Origin: Oscillospiraceae bacterium | GTDB lineage: Bacteria > Bacillota_A > Clostridia > Oscillospirales > Oscillospiraceae | Length of the DNA: 35,206 bases | Reading direction: 5' to 3' | Assembly (NCBI GenBank): GCA_017537045.1 | Contig: JAFYLN010000066.1 | Location: 1-35,206, forward strand | In this document: positions 6,550 to 15,425 of the stretch, one piece after another | How positions within the stretch are numbered: position 1 is the stretch's first letter | How the letters are laid out: each line of letters begins with the position of its first letter | Made by a program: the position numbers and the translations under genes | The notes under the pieces: model-generated | What the model was told of the DNA's origin: nothing | Database searches by the model: none | The model's input: the letters and a program-made list of their open reading frames with translations, nothing else

Positions 6550-8556
6550 TTAACTTCTCTTAAACTGCTTCTCCAATTGCTTCTTGCTCAGGGTAACGCA
6601 GATGGGTCTGCCGTGGGGGCAGTGTTTCAAATCGTCACGGCTCATGACTTCTTTTGCCACGGCCAGAAGCTCCGCCTCGTCGTTTTTCCAGCCGGCCTTG
6701 ATGGCAGCCTTGCAGGCCACGGTATGCAGAACCTCGTCGCGTACCGTTGTTGCTTTCTCGCGGCGTCCGGCGAGCAGATCGGCAGCCAGTTCCTCAATGG
6801 TCTCAGCCGCATGATCGGGGCTTAAGTCCATGGGAATCTGCCGCAAAATGACAGTATTTTCACCAAATTCGTCAATTTCAAAACCCAGCTCGTCCAGCAG
6901 TTCTTTGTTGGACAGCAGTTCTCCCGCAGCTTCCGGAGAAAGGCGGACTGTGATGGGTGTCAGCAGCACCTGCGCAGAGATCTTTTCCTGATTGGCTTTC
7001 AGCTTTTCGAAGAGAATGCGCTCGTGGGCGGCGTGCTTGTCGATCAGATAGGCTTCCTCACCCTGCTCTACAATGATATAGGAATTGTACAGCTCTCCCA
7101 CCATGCGCCACTGGATCTCAACGGGCATGGCAAGCCCGGCCTGCTCCATTTCCGGCTCCTCCTTGAGGGGGGCTGCCGGAATGATCGGCTGAGGGGCGGA
7201 AGCTTCCGGCACGGGGGGCAGTTCGGGCAGTTTGACTTCTTCCTTCTGCTGCGGCAGCATGCCTTTGGGAACAAAAACAGTCTCGCGAACAGGGGGCTGC
7301 ACATTGCGCTCGACCTTGGCAGCAGTGGCAATGGCTGCGGCAGGTTTTGGCTGGGGCGCATCTTTCAGCACCGTAGAGAAGGTCTTGTATTCCTCCGCAG
7401 TCATGGTGCGGAAGAAATTCTCTTTCCTAGAGTCCGCTGTCTTGGAGGGGATTGCACCACGGGCATTTCCTTCGGTCACCACACCAGTGTGCGCACTGGT
7501 TCGCAATGACATGCTTTCTTTTGGCGCAGCAGGTTGCGGCACAGTTTTGAACTGCACATTGGGCCGGTCGGGAGTCGTATTCAACGCACCCAGGACACCA
7601 TAATGGACACAGTCAAAGACTGCCTTTTCGTTCAGAAATTTCACTTCCGTCTTGGCAGGGTGGACGTTCACATCCACCGCATTGGCAGGCAGATTCAGAT
7701 GCAGTACACAGGCGGGGAATTTGCCCACCATGATCTGATTGCGGTAGGCTTCCTCCAGTGCGGAGATCAGCAGCCGGGATTTGACGGGTCGGCCATTGAC
7801 AAAGAAGGTCTGCAAGCTGCGGCTGGGGCGGGCATCTGTCGGCTTGCTGACGAAACCGGACAGAGAATACTGCTCCCAGCGGCTGTCCACCTTCGCCATC
7901 CGGGCGCACTCCTTACCATAAACGCAGTAAACCGCGTCAGAGAGCTTACCGGTGCCGGGAGTATTCAGCACTTCCTTACCGTCGCGCAGCATGCGGAAGG
8001 AGACACTGGGGTGTGCCAGAGCCTGAAGCTGAACCGCCGCTGTGACCCGGCTGCCTTCCACCGTATCGGATTTCATAAACTTCATTCGGGCAGGGGTGTT
8101 AAAGAACAGGTCACGGACGATGATGGTGGTGCCGTCAGGGCAACCGGCTTCCGTTTCTTCAATAATGTTGCCCGCTTCCAGCCGCAGGCTGACGCCTCCG
8201 ATGGAAGATGGCGTTTTGGTCAGCAGGTCAATGCGGCTGACGGATGCAATGGCCGCCAGAGCTTCGCCGCGGAAGCCGCAGGTAGCAATGGCTGCCAGAT
8301 CCTCAGCGGTGCGCAGCTTGCTGGTTGCGTGGCGCAGAAATGCAGTTTTTGCATCCTCTGCGCTCATGCCGCAGCCGTTGTCGGTCACCCGCAGGAAGGT
8401 CATGCCGCCATCGCGAATCTCAATGGTGACCTTGGATGCACCGGCATCCACAGCATTTTCCAGCAGCTCCTTGGCGACGCTTGCAGGACGCTCCACCACC
8501 TCGCCGGCAGCGATTAAGTTGGCCACATGGGTGGATAATTGGATAATTTTCGGCAT
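6550..8556 (-). CDS. mutL: DNA mismatch repair protein MutL
   Basis: A 668-residue protein. The N-terminal GHKL ATPase shows ELLENAVDAGA (30-40), DNGCGM (59-64), RHATSKL and GFRGEALAAIASV. A poorly conserved proline-rich linker spans about 345-470. The C-terminal endonuclease domain carries DKHAAHERILFE (about 505-516, the DQHA-X2-E-X4-E metal motif with Q to K), ACKAA and CPHGRPI near the end. MutL of bacteria without MutH nicks the strand itself after MutS recognises a mismatch. It starts 4 bases after the CPBP gene stop. Its ribosome binding site (GAGGTAG) contains that stop. Confidence 0.97.
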   Translation of the reverse strand: MPKIIQLSTHVANLIAAGEVVERPASVAKELLENAVDAGASKVTIEIRDGGMTFLRVTDNGCGMSAEDAKTAFLRHATSKLRTAEDLAAIATCGFRGEALAAIASVSRIDLLTKTPSSIGGVSLRLEAGNIIEETEAGCPDGTTIIVRDLFFNTPARMKFMKSDTVEGSRVTAAVQLQALAHPSVSFRMLRDGKEVLNTPGTGKLSDAVYCVYGKECARMAKVDSRWEQYSLSGFVSKPTDARPSRSLQTFFVNGRPVKSRLLISALEEAYRNQIMVGKFPACVLHLNLPANAVDVNVHPAKTEVKFLNEKAVFDCVHYGVLGALNTTPDRPNVQFKTVPQPAAPKESMSLRTSAHTGVVTEGNARGAIPSKTADSRKENFFRTMTAEEYKTFSTVLKDAPQPKPAAAIATAAKVERNVQPPVRETVFVPKGMLPQQKEEVKLPELPPVPEASAPQPIIPAAPLKEEPEMEQAGLAMPVEIQWRMVGELYNSYIIVEQGEEAYLIDKHAAHERILFEKLKANQEKISAQVLLTPITVRLSPEAAGELLSNKELLDELGFEIDEFGENTVILRQIPMDLSPDHAAETIEELAADLLAGRREKATTVRDEVLHTVACKAAIKAGWKNDEAELLAVAKEVMSRDDLKHCPHGRPICVTLSKKQLEKQFKRS

Positions 8557-8560
8557 AGTG

Positions 8561-9259
8561 CTACCTCAATGCGCCAATGGCAACGGCGTTGACAATGGCA
8601 TGTACGACGACAGGGGCAAAAATATTGTCGGCTTTTGTGTAGGTCCATGCAAGGCAAAGCCCTGCAGGCAGATATTGAATGAAGCAGACGATCAGGGTGG
8701 TAATATCCGCAGTGCCGATATAGCCCAGCACATGGACGGCAGCAAAGGCTGCCATGGAAAGCAGAAAGGCCGCAATTTTGGAATCCTGCCACAAGTTCCG
8801 AAAGATCAGTCCCCGGTACAGCATTTCTTCACTCAGCGGCACTAAAAATACCACGCCGGTGAGCATCAGGGTATAATTGGTTCGGGCAAGCTCGGCAATG
8901 GCCGTATCGTTGATGTTGGAAAATCCGGGCATCAGATAGCCCATCACAAAATCCATGGCTTTTGTGGCTGCCCAGTAGGCCACATAGCCCAGCACCACCG
9001 CCTGAATGAAATTCCACAGGTCCTGCCATGCGGCAATCAGGGAAGCGCGCAGGAAACGGTGAAAAATACCGGAGATAAACAGAAAATTTGTCAGATAAAA
9101 GACAAAGTTCAAAGTGCTTTCCGGAACGGGATCGGCAAGTTTTCCGTTTACCCAGACAAGTATGGAAGGCAGGGCAAACAGGGAAAAGGCCATGTACAGC
9201 CAGCCGAGAAGCTTCTCGGCACGGCTCATGGAGATGTAAAGCAATCTACTTTTTTTCAT
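8561..9259 (-). CDS. CPBP-family intramembrane metalloprotease
   Basis: A 232-residue multi-pass membrane protein of the CAAX-protease/bacteriocin-processing family. Motif 1 is PLSEEMLYRGLIF (E144, E145, R149), motif 2 has H176 in FAAVHVLGY, and motif 3 has H220 in FAPVVVHAIVN, giving the expected catalytic set. About six to eight hydrophobic spans are visible. The family includes Rce1-like proteases and bacteriocin-immunity proteins; the substrate here is unknown. It sits exactly between mutS (4-base ATGA overlap) and mutL (4-base gap), an insertion into the usual mutS-mutL pair. Confidence 0.9.
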   Translation of the reverse strand: MKKSRLLYISMSRAEKLLGWLYMAFSLFALPSILVWVNGKLADPVPESTLNFVFYLTNFLFISGIFHRFLRASLIAAWQDLWNFIQAVVLGYVAYWAATKAMDFVMGYLMPGFSNINDTAIAELARTNYTLMLTGVVFLVPLSEEMLYRGLIFRNLWQDSKIAAFLLSMAAFAAVHVLGYIGTADITTLIVCFIQYLPAGLCLAWTYTKADNIFAPVVVHAIVNAVAIGALR

Positions 9260-11856
9260 AGCATTTTTTTCAGTCGGTACAGTTCATTCATGGCTTCAAT
9301 GGGGGTCAGTGTTTCCAGCGTGATACGCTCCAGTGCGGCGCAGATGTCCTGTCCTCTCAGATCCATCATGGAGATCTGGTCTTCCGGCTCTGCGGCTTTT
9401 TGTACGACAGCTTCCCCCTTGCCGCTTTCCAGCTCATCGAGAATCTCGCGGGCGCGGTTGATGACCGCATTGGGGATACCCGCCAGCTTGGCGACCTCGA
9501 TACCATAGCTGTCATCGGTGGCACCGGGGACGATCTTACGCAGGAAGATCATCTGATCGCCCCGTTTTTTCACCGCAATGTTGTAGTTCTTTACATTGGG
9601 CAGCTTTTGCTCCATGGTGGAAAGCTCGTGATAATGGGTGGCAAACAGGGTCTTGGCACCCAGTTTCTTGGTGTTTGCCGCATATTCCAGCACGGCGCGG
9701 GCAATGGACATGCCATCATAAGTAGAAGTGCCGCGGCCGATCTCGTCGAGGATCAGCAAAGAGCGGGAGGTGGCATATTTCAGAATGGTGGCAACCTCAG
9801 CCATCTCCACCATAAAGGTGGACTGGCCGGAAGCAAGGTCATCGCTGGCGCCGATTCTGGTGAACACCCTGTCCACAATACCCAGCTTCGCACTTCTGGC
9901 GGGGACGAAAGAACCCATCTGCGCCATCAGCACGATCAGCGCGACCTGCCGCATATAGGTGGATTTACCTGCCATATTGGGACCGGTGATGATGGCGACT
10001 GTATTGTCTGCTGCACCCAGCCTTGTGTCGTTGGGCACAAACAGGGAATCCTTCAGCATCACTTCCACGACGGGGTGGCGCCCGCTGTCAATGGCGATCT
10101 CATTGCCTAGCGTCATCTCAGGGCGGCAGTAGCCCCGCTGCACGGAAACGCTTGCCAGAGAACACAGGGTGTCCACCGCTGCAACGGCAGCAGCCGTCAG
10201 CTGCACCCGGGCGGCCTGTGCAGCCAGATGCTCACGAAGCTGTGTGAAAATCTGATATTCCAAAGCAGTCAGCCGATCCTTTGCGGTCAGCACCGTGTTT
10301 TCCAGTTCTTTCAGTTCCTGCGTGATGTAGCGCTCGCAGTTTGCGAGGGTCTGCTTGCGCACATAATGGGCAGGCACCTGATCCATAAAGGATTTGGAAA
10401 CTTCAATATAATAACCGAATACCCGGTTAAAGCCTACTTTCAGAGTGCGGATACCGGTTTTTTCCTTTTCGGAAGCTTCAATTGCTGCGATGGTGCCGCT
10501 GCCGCCGTCCATGATTTCCCGCAGATAGTCGGCATCTGCGTTTGCACCTTTACGAATAATACCGCCTTCGCGGACGGTCAGAGGGGGATCGTCTACAATG
10601 GTATTTTCAATCAGGTCAGCGCAGTCGGTCAGATCATCAATCTGTTGCTCCAGCTTACGCAGCAGGGGACTTTCGCAGCTTTGCAGCAGCCGTTTCAGTT
10701 CCGGCAGCGCCCGGAAACCCCGGGCAAGGCCCAGCAGATCCCGGCAGTTGACGGTGCCGGTGACAATTCTCGTCTGCACACGCTCAAAGTCGGAAATATC
10801 TTTCAGCGCGCCGGTCAGCTCGCCGCGCAAAATGGTGGCGTCCACCAGTTCTTCCACAGCAGTATGACGGCGGCTGATTTCGGTAATATCCAGCAGGGGC
10901 TTTTCCAGCCAGCTGCGCATCATGCGCCCGCCCATGGCGGTCTGGGTTTTGTCCAGCACCCAAAGCAGCGTGCCTTTCTTTTCCTTGGTTCGCTGTGTCT
11001 CCGTCAGTTCCAGATTTCGGCGGGCATCCAGATCCAGCTCCATAAACTTTCCGGTGGTGTAGTATTGCAGCTCCCGGATGTGGGCAAGGTCATTTTTCTG
11101 CACCGTCAGCAGTGTTTGCAGCAAGGTGCCGGCTGCCATGACGGCGGCATCCATACCGCCCAGACCCAGCATAGCCAAAGATGTGCCGAAGTGGCGTTCC
11201 AGAACGGTTTCTGCGCCATCCGGGTCAAACTGGCCGGGTTTTTCCTCATTGACGCAGCAATTCAGACGGCGAAACAGCGCGTCGTCAATGGTCTCACAGC
11301 GGCTTCCCTTGCCGCCGCGGATCACCTCGCTGGGTGCAAAACGACCCAGCTCCGATGCCACATTCTGCACATCGGCGCAGGTCGTTACAAAGAATGCGCC
11401 GGTAGACACATCGCAGAAAGACAGGCCGAACTTGCCTCCATCCTCATAGATGCAGCCGATGTAGTTGTTGCGGTTTTCGTCCAGCATACAGCTTTCGGTA
11501 ACAGTGCCGGGGGTGACGATGCGGGTAATGTCCCGCTCCACGATACCCTTGGCGGTGGCGGGATCCTCCATCTGCTCGCAGATAGCAACTTTGTAGCCTT
11601 TCTGCACCAGCCTTGCAATATAAGAATCCACGCTGTGGTAGGGCACGCCGCACATGGGCGTTTGCTCTTCCTTGGGTTTGCCCCGGTCGCGGGTGGTCAG
11701 GGTCAGATCCAGTTCGCGGGCAGCCACCTTGGCATCGTCATCGAACATTTCGTAGAAGTCACCCAACCTGAAAAACAGAATGCAGTCCCGGTTGCGATCC
11801 TTGATGGCGTGATACTGCCGCTGCATGGGGGTCATTTCATGGATAGATTTCGCCAT
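9256..11856 (-). CDS. mutS: DNA mismatch repair protein MutS
   Basis: An 866-residue protein of standard length. The mismatch-wedge motif FYE is at residues 34-36 (LGDFYEMF), and the Walker A motif GPNMAGKSTYMRQ is at about 622-634. Walker B is LLILDEIGRGTSTYDG, followed by LFATHYHEL and the C-terminal LDELESG helix region. MutS binds mismatched DNA and recruits MutL, encoded two genes downstream. The ribosome binding site AGAGGT precedes the ATG. Repeat copy 3 separates it from miaB. Confidence 0.97.
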   Translation of the reverse strand: MAKSIHEMTPMQRQYHAIKDRNRDCILFFRLGDFYEMFDDDAKVAARELDLTLTTRDRGKPKEEQTPMCGVPYHSVDSYIARLVQKGYKVAICEQMEDPATAKGIVERDITRIVTPGTVTESCMLDENRNNYIGCIYEDGGKFGLSFCDVSTGAFFVTTCADVQNVASELGRFAPSEVIRGGKGSRCETIDDALFRRLNCCVNEEKPGQFDPDGAETVLERHFGTSLAMLGLGGMDAAVMAAGTLLQTLLTVQKNDLAHIRELQYYTTGKFMELDLDARRNLELTETQRTKEKKGTLLWVLDKTQTAMGGRMMRSWLEKPLLDITEISRRHTAVEELVDATILRGELTGALKDISDFERVQTRIVTGTVNCRDLLGLARGFRALPELKRLLQSCESPLLRKLEQQIDDLTDCADLIENTIVDDPPLTVREGGIIRKGANADADYLREIMDGGSGTIAAIEASEKEKTGIRTLKVGFNRVFGYYIEVSKSFMDQVPAHYVRKQTLANCERYITQELKELENTVLTAKDRLTALEYQIFTQLREHLAAQAARVQLTAAAVAAVDTLCSLASVSVQRGYCRPEMTLGNEIAIDSGRHPVVEVMLKDSLFVPNDTRLGAADNTVAIITGPNMAGKSTYMRQVALIVLMAQMGSFVPARSAKLGIVDRVFTRIGASDDLASGQSTFMVEMAEVATILKYATSRSLLILDEIGRGTSTYDGMSIARAVLEYAANTKKLGAKTLFATHYHELSTMEQKLPNVKNYNIAVKKRGDQMIFLRKIVPGATDDSYGIEVAKLAGIPNAVINRAREILDELESGKGEAVVQKAAEPEDQISMMDLRGQDICAALERITLETLTPIEAMNELYRLKKML

Positions 11857-11889
11857 AGGCGTAACCTCTTTCTGTAATATATTTGAAAA

Positions 11890-12071
11890 TCAAATTGATG
11901 TTTATCGCACCATGTGCCGTGGACAACGTAGGGGCGACCATTGGTCGCCCGCGCAGAGAAATGTTGCGAACCAGCATTGGATTTCGGCGAATTCGTAACA
12001 TTGTACCGCCGGGCGGCGGGTCGCCGCCCCTACAATAGAATTGATAGACAGTACGACAAACTGAAATTTGA
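11890..12071. repeat. MITE-like palindromic repeat, copy 3 (inverted)
   Basis: Same family in the opposite orientation to copies 1 and 2: it begins TCAAATTGATGTTTATCG and ends CGACAAACTGAAATTTGA, with palindromes GGGGCGACCATTGGTCGCCC and GGGCGGCGGGTCGCCGCCC. It starts right after miaB (its edge is 3 bases from the miaB stop) and occupies the gap to mutS. Confidence 0.9.
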
Positions 12072-12074
12072 AGT

Positions 12075-13484
12075 TTATTTTTCTGCCAGTTCACCGGTCA
12101 GGCTCCATGTGGTAGCACCGGTGATCTTCAGGAACTGGTAGGTTCCGATCAGTTTATCACAGCCGGCAAAACGCACCAGCCGTCCGCCCTCGGTGCGGGC
12201 GGTCAGCAACTCCTTATCCTTGCCATCTACCAGACAGCGCATGGTTTTGCCTACATAGCTTTCGTGAATCTGAACGGAGATCTCGTTCTGCGCATTGCAG
12301 AGCTTGTCGAAGCGGCGGCTCTTTTCCTCCTTGGGAGTGGGATCCTCCATGGATGCGGCAGGCGTTCCGGTTCTGGGGGAGAAGATGAAAGTGAAAAGGG
12401 AATCGTAATGAACCTGCTGAATGAGAGAAATGGTCTCTTCAAATTCTTCCTCCGTCTCGCCGGGGAAGCCCACAATCACGTCGGAAGTCAGCACCAGACC
12501 GGGCATGACGGACTTGGCATAATGGACTTTTTTCAGGTAAGTTTCTCGATCATAGTGGCGGTTCATAGCTTTCAGCACACGGGAAGAGCCGGACTGGAAG
12601 GGCAGGTGGAGCTGCTTGGCAATCTTATCGTACTTCGCCATGGTGTCAAAGAGCTTCTCGGAAGCATCTCTGGGATGGCTTGTCATAAAGCGGATGAGGA
12701 AATCACCGGGAAGCTGGGCAATTTCAGCCAGCAGGTCGGCAAAGTCGATTTGTTCATCCAGATCCTTGCCATAGGAGTTGACGTTCTGGCCCAGCAGGGT
12801 AATCTCCTTGGCACCCTTGGCGATGACCTCACGGCATTCTGCCAGAATATCCTCTTTTTTGCGGCTGCGCTCCCGGCCCCGGACGTAGGGAACGATGCAG
12901 TAGGTGCAGAAATTATTGCAGCCGTACATGATGGATACCCATGCTTTCAGCGTGTGGTCACGCAGCTGGGGGATGCCCTCGGCAATGGAACCGGCTTCGT
13001 CCTCCACATAGAACTGGCGCTTTTTCTTGCTCAGCACATTCCACAGGATTTCAGGAAACTGCCACAAATGGTGGGTGGAGAATACACCGTCCACATAAGG
13101 ATAGCTTTTTTTGACCCGCTCCGAGACCTTGGTCTCACCGGCCATGCAGCCGCACAGAAAGATCTTCTGACGGGGATGGCGGCGCTTGGTGTGGGTCAGA
13201 ACGCCCAAATTGCCGAAAACGCGCTGCTCCGCATGCTCGCGGATGGCGCAGGTATTCATGACCACCACGTCTGCACCTTCCGGCTCCTGCACGATCGCGT
13301 AGCCGCCCATGACCAGATAACCGCGGATCTTTTCGGAATCTGCCTCATTCTGCTGACAGCCGTAGGTTTCCACATAGGCAGTGGGAGTGATGTTCTGTTC
13401 GTGCCAGTAGGCAGAAATTTTATCGCAAAAGCCGAACTGCTGCTGCAGCTGGCTGTCGGTAATCACATAGGTTTGCTTGCTCAT
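12075..13484 (-). CDS. miaB: tRNA-2-methylthio-N6-dimethylallyladenosine synthase MiaB
   Basis: A 469-residue radical-SAM methylthiotransferase that adds a methylthio group to i6A37 of tRNA, the product of MiaA. The N-terminal UPF0004 domain has ETYGCQQNEADSEKIRG (Cys43) plus further cluster cysteines in NTCAIRE and CGCMA. The radical-SAM cluster motif is GCNNFCTYCIVPYVRGRE (about 187-204, CxxxCxxC). The C-terminal TRAM domain is present. AAGGAG precedes the start, and a good promoter lies upstream (13519-13547). Confidence 0.97.
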   Translation of the reverse strand: MSKQTYVITDSQLQQQFGFCDKISAYWHEQNITPTAYVETYGCQQNEADSEKIRGYLVMGGYAIVQEPEGADVVVMNTCAIREHAEQRVFGNLGVLTHTKRRHPRQKIFLCGCMAGETKVSERVKKSYPYVDGVFSTHHLWQFPEILWNVLSKKKRQFYVEDEAGSIAEGIPQLRDHTLKAWVSIMYGCNNFCTYCIVPYVRGRERSRKKEDILAECREVIAKGAKEITLLGQNVNSYGKDLDEQIDFADLLAEIAQLPGDFLIRFMTSHPRDASEKLFDTMAKYDKIAKQLHLPFQSGSSRVLKAMNRHYDRETYLKKVHYAKSVMPGLVLTSDVIVGFPGETEEEFEETISLIQQVHYDSLFTFIFSPRTGTPAASMEDPTPKEEKSRRFDKLCNAQNEISVQIHESYVGKTMRCLVDGKDKELLTARTEGGRLVRFAGCDKLIGTYQFLKITGATTWSLTGELAEK

Positions 13485-13518
13485 GGGTATACTCCTTCAA
13501 TGATACTTTCTGGGCTAA

Positions 13519-13547
13519 ATAATAGCATTTTTTCGTTCGTTTTTCAA
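13519..13547 (-). promoter_or_regulatory. Promoter for the miaB-mutS-mutL block
   Basis: Minus strand: TTGAAA (13542-13547), 17-base spacer, TATTAT (13519-13524), a sigma-A-type match about 35 bases before the miaB start. Confidence 0.7.
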
Positions 13548-13596
13548 GTGTAAGGATTATGTATAGAAAAGAATTGTAAATAATTTGTTGCACACC

Positions 13597-13625
13597 TTGC
13601 AAACAAATAAAAAGCATGATAAACT
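13597..13625 (+). promoter_or_regulatory. Promoter for the parvulin-like gene
   Basis: TTGCAA (13597-13602), 17-base spacer, TAAACT (13620-13625), about 45 bases before the ATG at 13672. The match is moderate, and it is divergent from the miaB promoter. Confidence 0.5.
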
Positions 13626-13671
13626 TGGCGGGTATGCGAACCGAAGAAATTCGGAGAAAGAGGTAAGAATT

Positions 13672-15141
13672 ATGAACTGCAAGTATTGCAATGCTGAACT
13701 CCCCGAAGAAGCAACGCTCTGCCCCGTCTGCGGAAAAGAGCAGGCGGAAGAAGTTGCGGAGGAGGTTGCTGCTGAAACTGTCCAGACCGGGGAAATTGCT
13801 TCCGGAGAAGAAGTTCCCTTCGAAACAGACTTTGAAGCACCCGTAGAGGAAGAGATCGGGGATCTTCCCAAATCCAAATCCCGCAGAGTTGTGATTACCG
13901 TGGTTGCCTGCATTCTGCTGGCTGCTACCGTGCTGGGCATCGCAGCCGGTATTTTCGGCAGAGTTGGCGGCGCGGAGCCTACCATCGCACCGACTTCCGG
14001 TGTGCTGGAGGAAACGACACCTGTTGTCATTCCCAGCAGCGGAGACCCTGCCAGCGCACTGTGTAAGGCAAGCTATACAGCCTCTGATGAGGCTTTGATC
14101 GCAGCAGCAGATGTGGTTGTTGCAACAATGGGCGACAGGCAGTTAACCAACGGTGAACTGCAGGCCTATTACTGGCAGGAGATCTACATGTTCTTGGAAG
14201 AGAACTACAGCTATGCCCTGTATATGGGTCTGGATTTGACGCAGCCTCTGGATCAGCAGCTGCTGTCCACAGGAGAGGCAGGCATCAGTTGGCAGCAGTT
14301 CTTCCTGGATGGCGCGGTCTCCACATGGAAGAACTATCAGGCACTGGCTCTGGAAGCCGAAGCAAACGGATATCAGCTGCCCGCAGAGCGTCAGGCAGAG
14401 CTGGATTCCATGGCTGCTGATCTGGAAGCAGGTGCTGTCAGCAGCGGCTTTGCAAATGCGGATGAAATGATCGCCGCCAATGTCGGTGCCAACTGCACAC
14501 TGGAAGACTATATGCATTATGTTGAAACCTACTATCACGGTATGTCTTACTATGAGGATTATTGCAATGTCCTGAATCCCTCCGATGCTGAGATCGAGGC
14601 TTACTACGAAGCAAATAAGGAAGCTTTTGAAGGAAGCGGTGTGACCAAGGATGCCAAATACATGGATGTCCGTCACATTCTGGCGCTGGTAGAGGGCGGT
14701 ACCACTGCTGAAGATGGAAGCATCACCTATTCCGATGAGGAATGGGAGGCATGCCGTCTGGAAGCACAGGCCATTCTGGACGAGTGGCTGGCAGGCGAGG
14801 CAACCGAAGAGAGCTTTGCAGCGCTGGCGAATGAGAAATCCGACGACGGTGACGGCACCACCGGCGGCCTGTATGAGTTCCTGAACGAAGATACCAACTT
14901 TGTCACGAATTTCAAGAACTGGTATCTGGACGAGAGCCGTCAGGTTGGCGATTACGGGCTGGTTCAGTCGGAATATGGCTACCATGTCATGTACTTCTCT
15001 GCGCACCGCGATTGGCGCGACTATGCGAAGCTTGACCTGATCAACGGCCTTGCTTACGAGTTTGTTCCCGCAACCGTTGAGAAGCATCCTGCAACGGTAG
15101 ATTTCAGTCTGGTAGAACTGGCAAATATCAGCTTTGAATGA
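13672..15141 (+). CDS. Zinc-ribbon, membrane-anchored PpiC/parvulin-type foldase
   Basis: A 489-residue protein. It starts with a four-cysteine zinc ribbon (C3, C6, C17, C20 in CKYC and CPVCGK), then an acidic linker, one transmembrane segment at about 72-96, and a large outside part. The outside part resembles SurA/PrsA chaperones: an N-terminal helical region and a parvulin domain at about 325-445 with YMDVRHILALVEGG, ESFAALANEKSDD, TGGLYEF and EYGYHVMYF. It probably assists folding of secreted proteins at the membrane surface. The start at 13672 is chosen for the AGGTAAG site and the complete zinc ribbon; a longer in-frame extension lacks support. It is followed by a terminator. Confidence 0.88.
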   Translation: MNCKYCNAELPEEATLCPVCGKEQAEEVAEEVAAETVQTGEIASGEEVPFETDFEAPVEEEIGDLPKSKSRRVVITVVACILLAATVLGIAAGIFGRVGGAEPTIAPTSGVLEETTPVVIPSSGDPASALCKASYTASDEALIAAADVVVATMGDRQLTNGELQAYYWQEIYMFLEENYSYALYMGLDLTQPLDQQLLSTGEAGISWQQFFLDGAVSTWKNYQALALEAEANGYQLPAERQAELDSMAADLEAGAVSSGFANADEMIAANVGANCTLEDYMHYVETYYHGMSYYEDYCNVLNPSDAEIEAYYEANKEAFEGSGVTKDAKYMDVRHILALVEGGTTAEDGSITYSDEEWEACRLEAQAILDEWLAGEATEESFAALANEKSDDGDGTTGGLYEFLNEDTNFVTNFKNWYLDESRQVGDYGLVQSEYGYHVMYFSAHRDWRDYAKLDLINGLAYEFVPATVEKHPATVDFSLVELANISFE

Positions 15142-15147
15142 TCCTGT

Positions 15148-15172
15148 ACACCCGGCTCTTTGAGCCGGGTGT
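15148..15172 (+). terminator. Hairpin after the parvulin-like gene
   Basis: Perfect 11-bp stem ACACCCGGCTC / GAGCCGGGTGT with a 3-base loop, followed only by a weak T-containing tail (CTGTTATA). Confidence 0.65.
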
Positions 15173-15272
15173 CTGTTATACCAGAGAAATATAAAACCTG
15201 TGCAAAATAGACAATCTGCGGGAAAAGTGTTTGGTGCTTCTGCGAAAAAGGGTGCGGCAAAGTCATTCTTCA

Positions 15273-15301
15273 TTGACAAAGACATCCGAAATTGATATTC
15301 T
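15273..15301 (+). promoter_or_regulatory. Promoter of ptsI-ptsH
   Basis: TTGACA (15273-15278), 17-base spacer, TATTCT (15296-15301). It leaves a leader of about 118 bases that contains small hairpins (GCCCATCGGGC and GAGAAAGACCTTCTC) before the AAGGAG site of ptsI. Confidence 0.75.
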
Positions 15302-15425
15302 TAACCTAGGTATGTATATCCCTTTGCCCATCGGGCAGGGGCGCAGAGAAAGACCTTCTCTGACAAACTGCCGCTGAATCAGAATATTATGGCCATGGAG
15401 TTGGCCAAGTAAGGAGAGAATAAAA

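Noticed and set aside
10228..11877. Plus-strand frame of 549 codons opposite mutS
   Set aside because: A shadow of MutS caused by codon bias; composition is His/Gln-rich with no recognisable domain.
12264..13553. Plus-strand frame of 429 codons opposite miaB
   Set aside because: A shadow of the clear radical-SAM gene.
14143..15285. Minus-strand frame of 380 codons opposite the parvulin-like gene
   Set aside because: Cys/Gln/Ile-rich shadow frame; the plus strand has zinc ribbon, membrane span and parvulin motifs plus a ribosome binding site.
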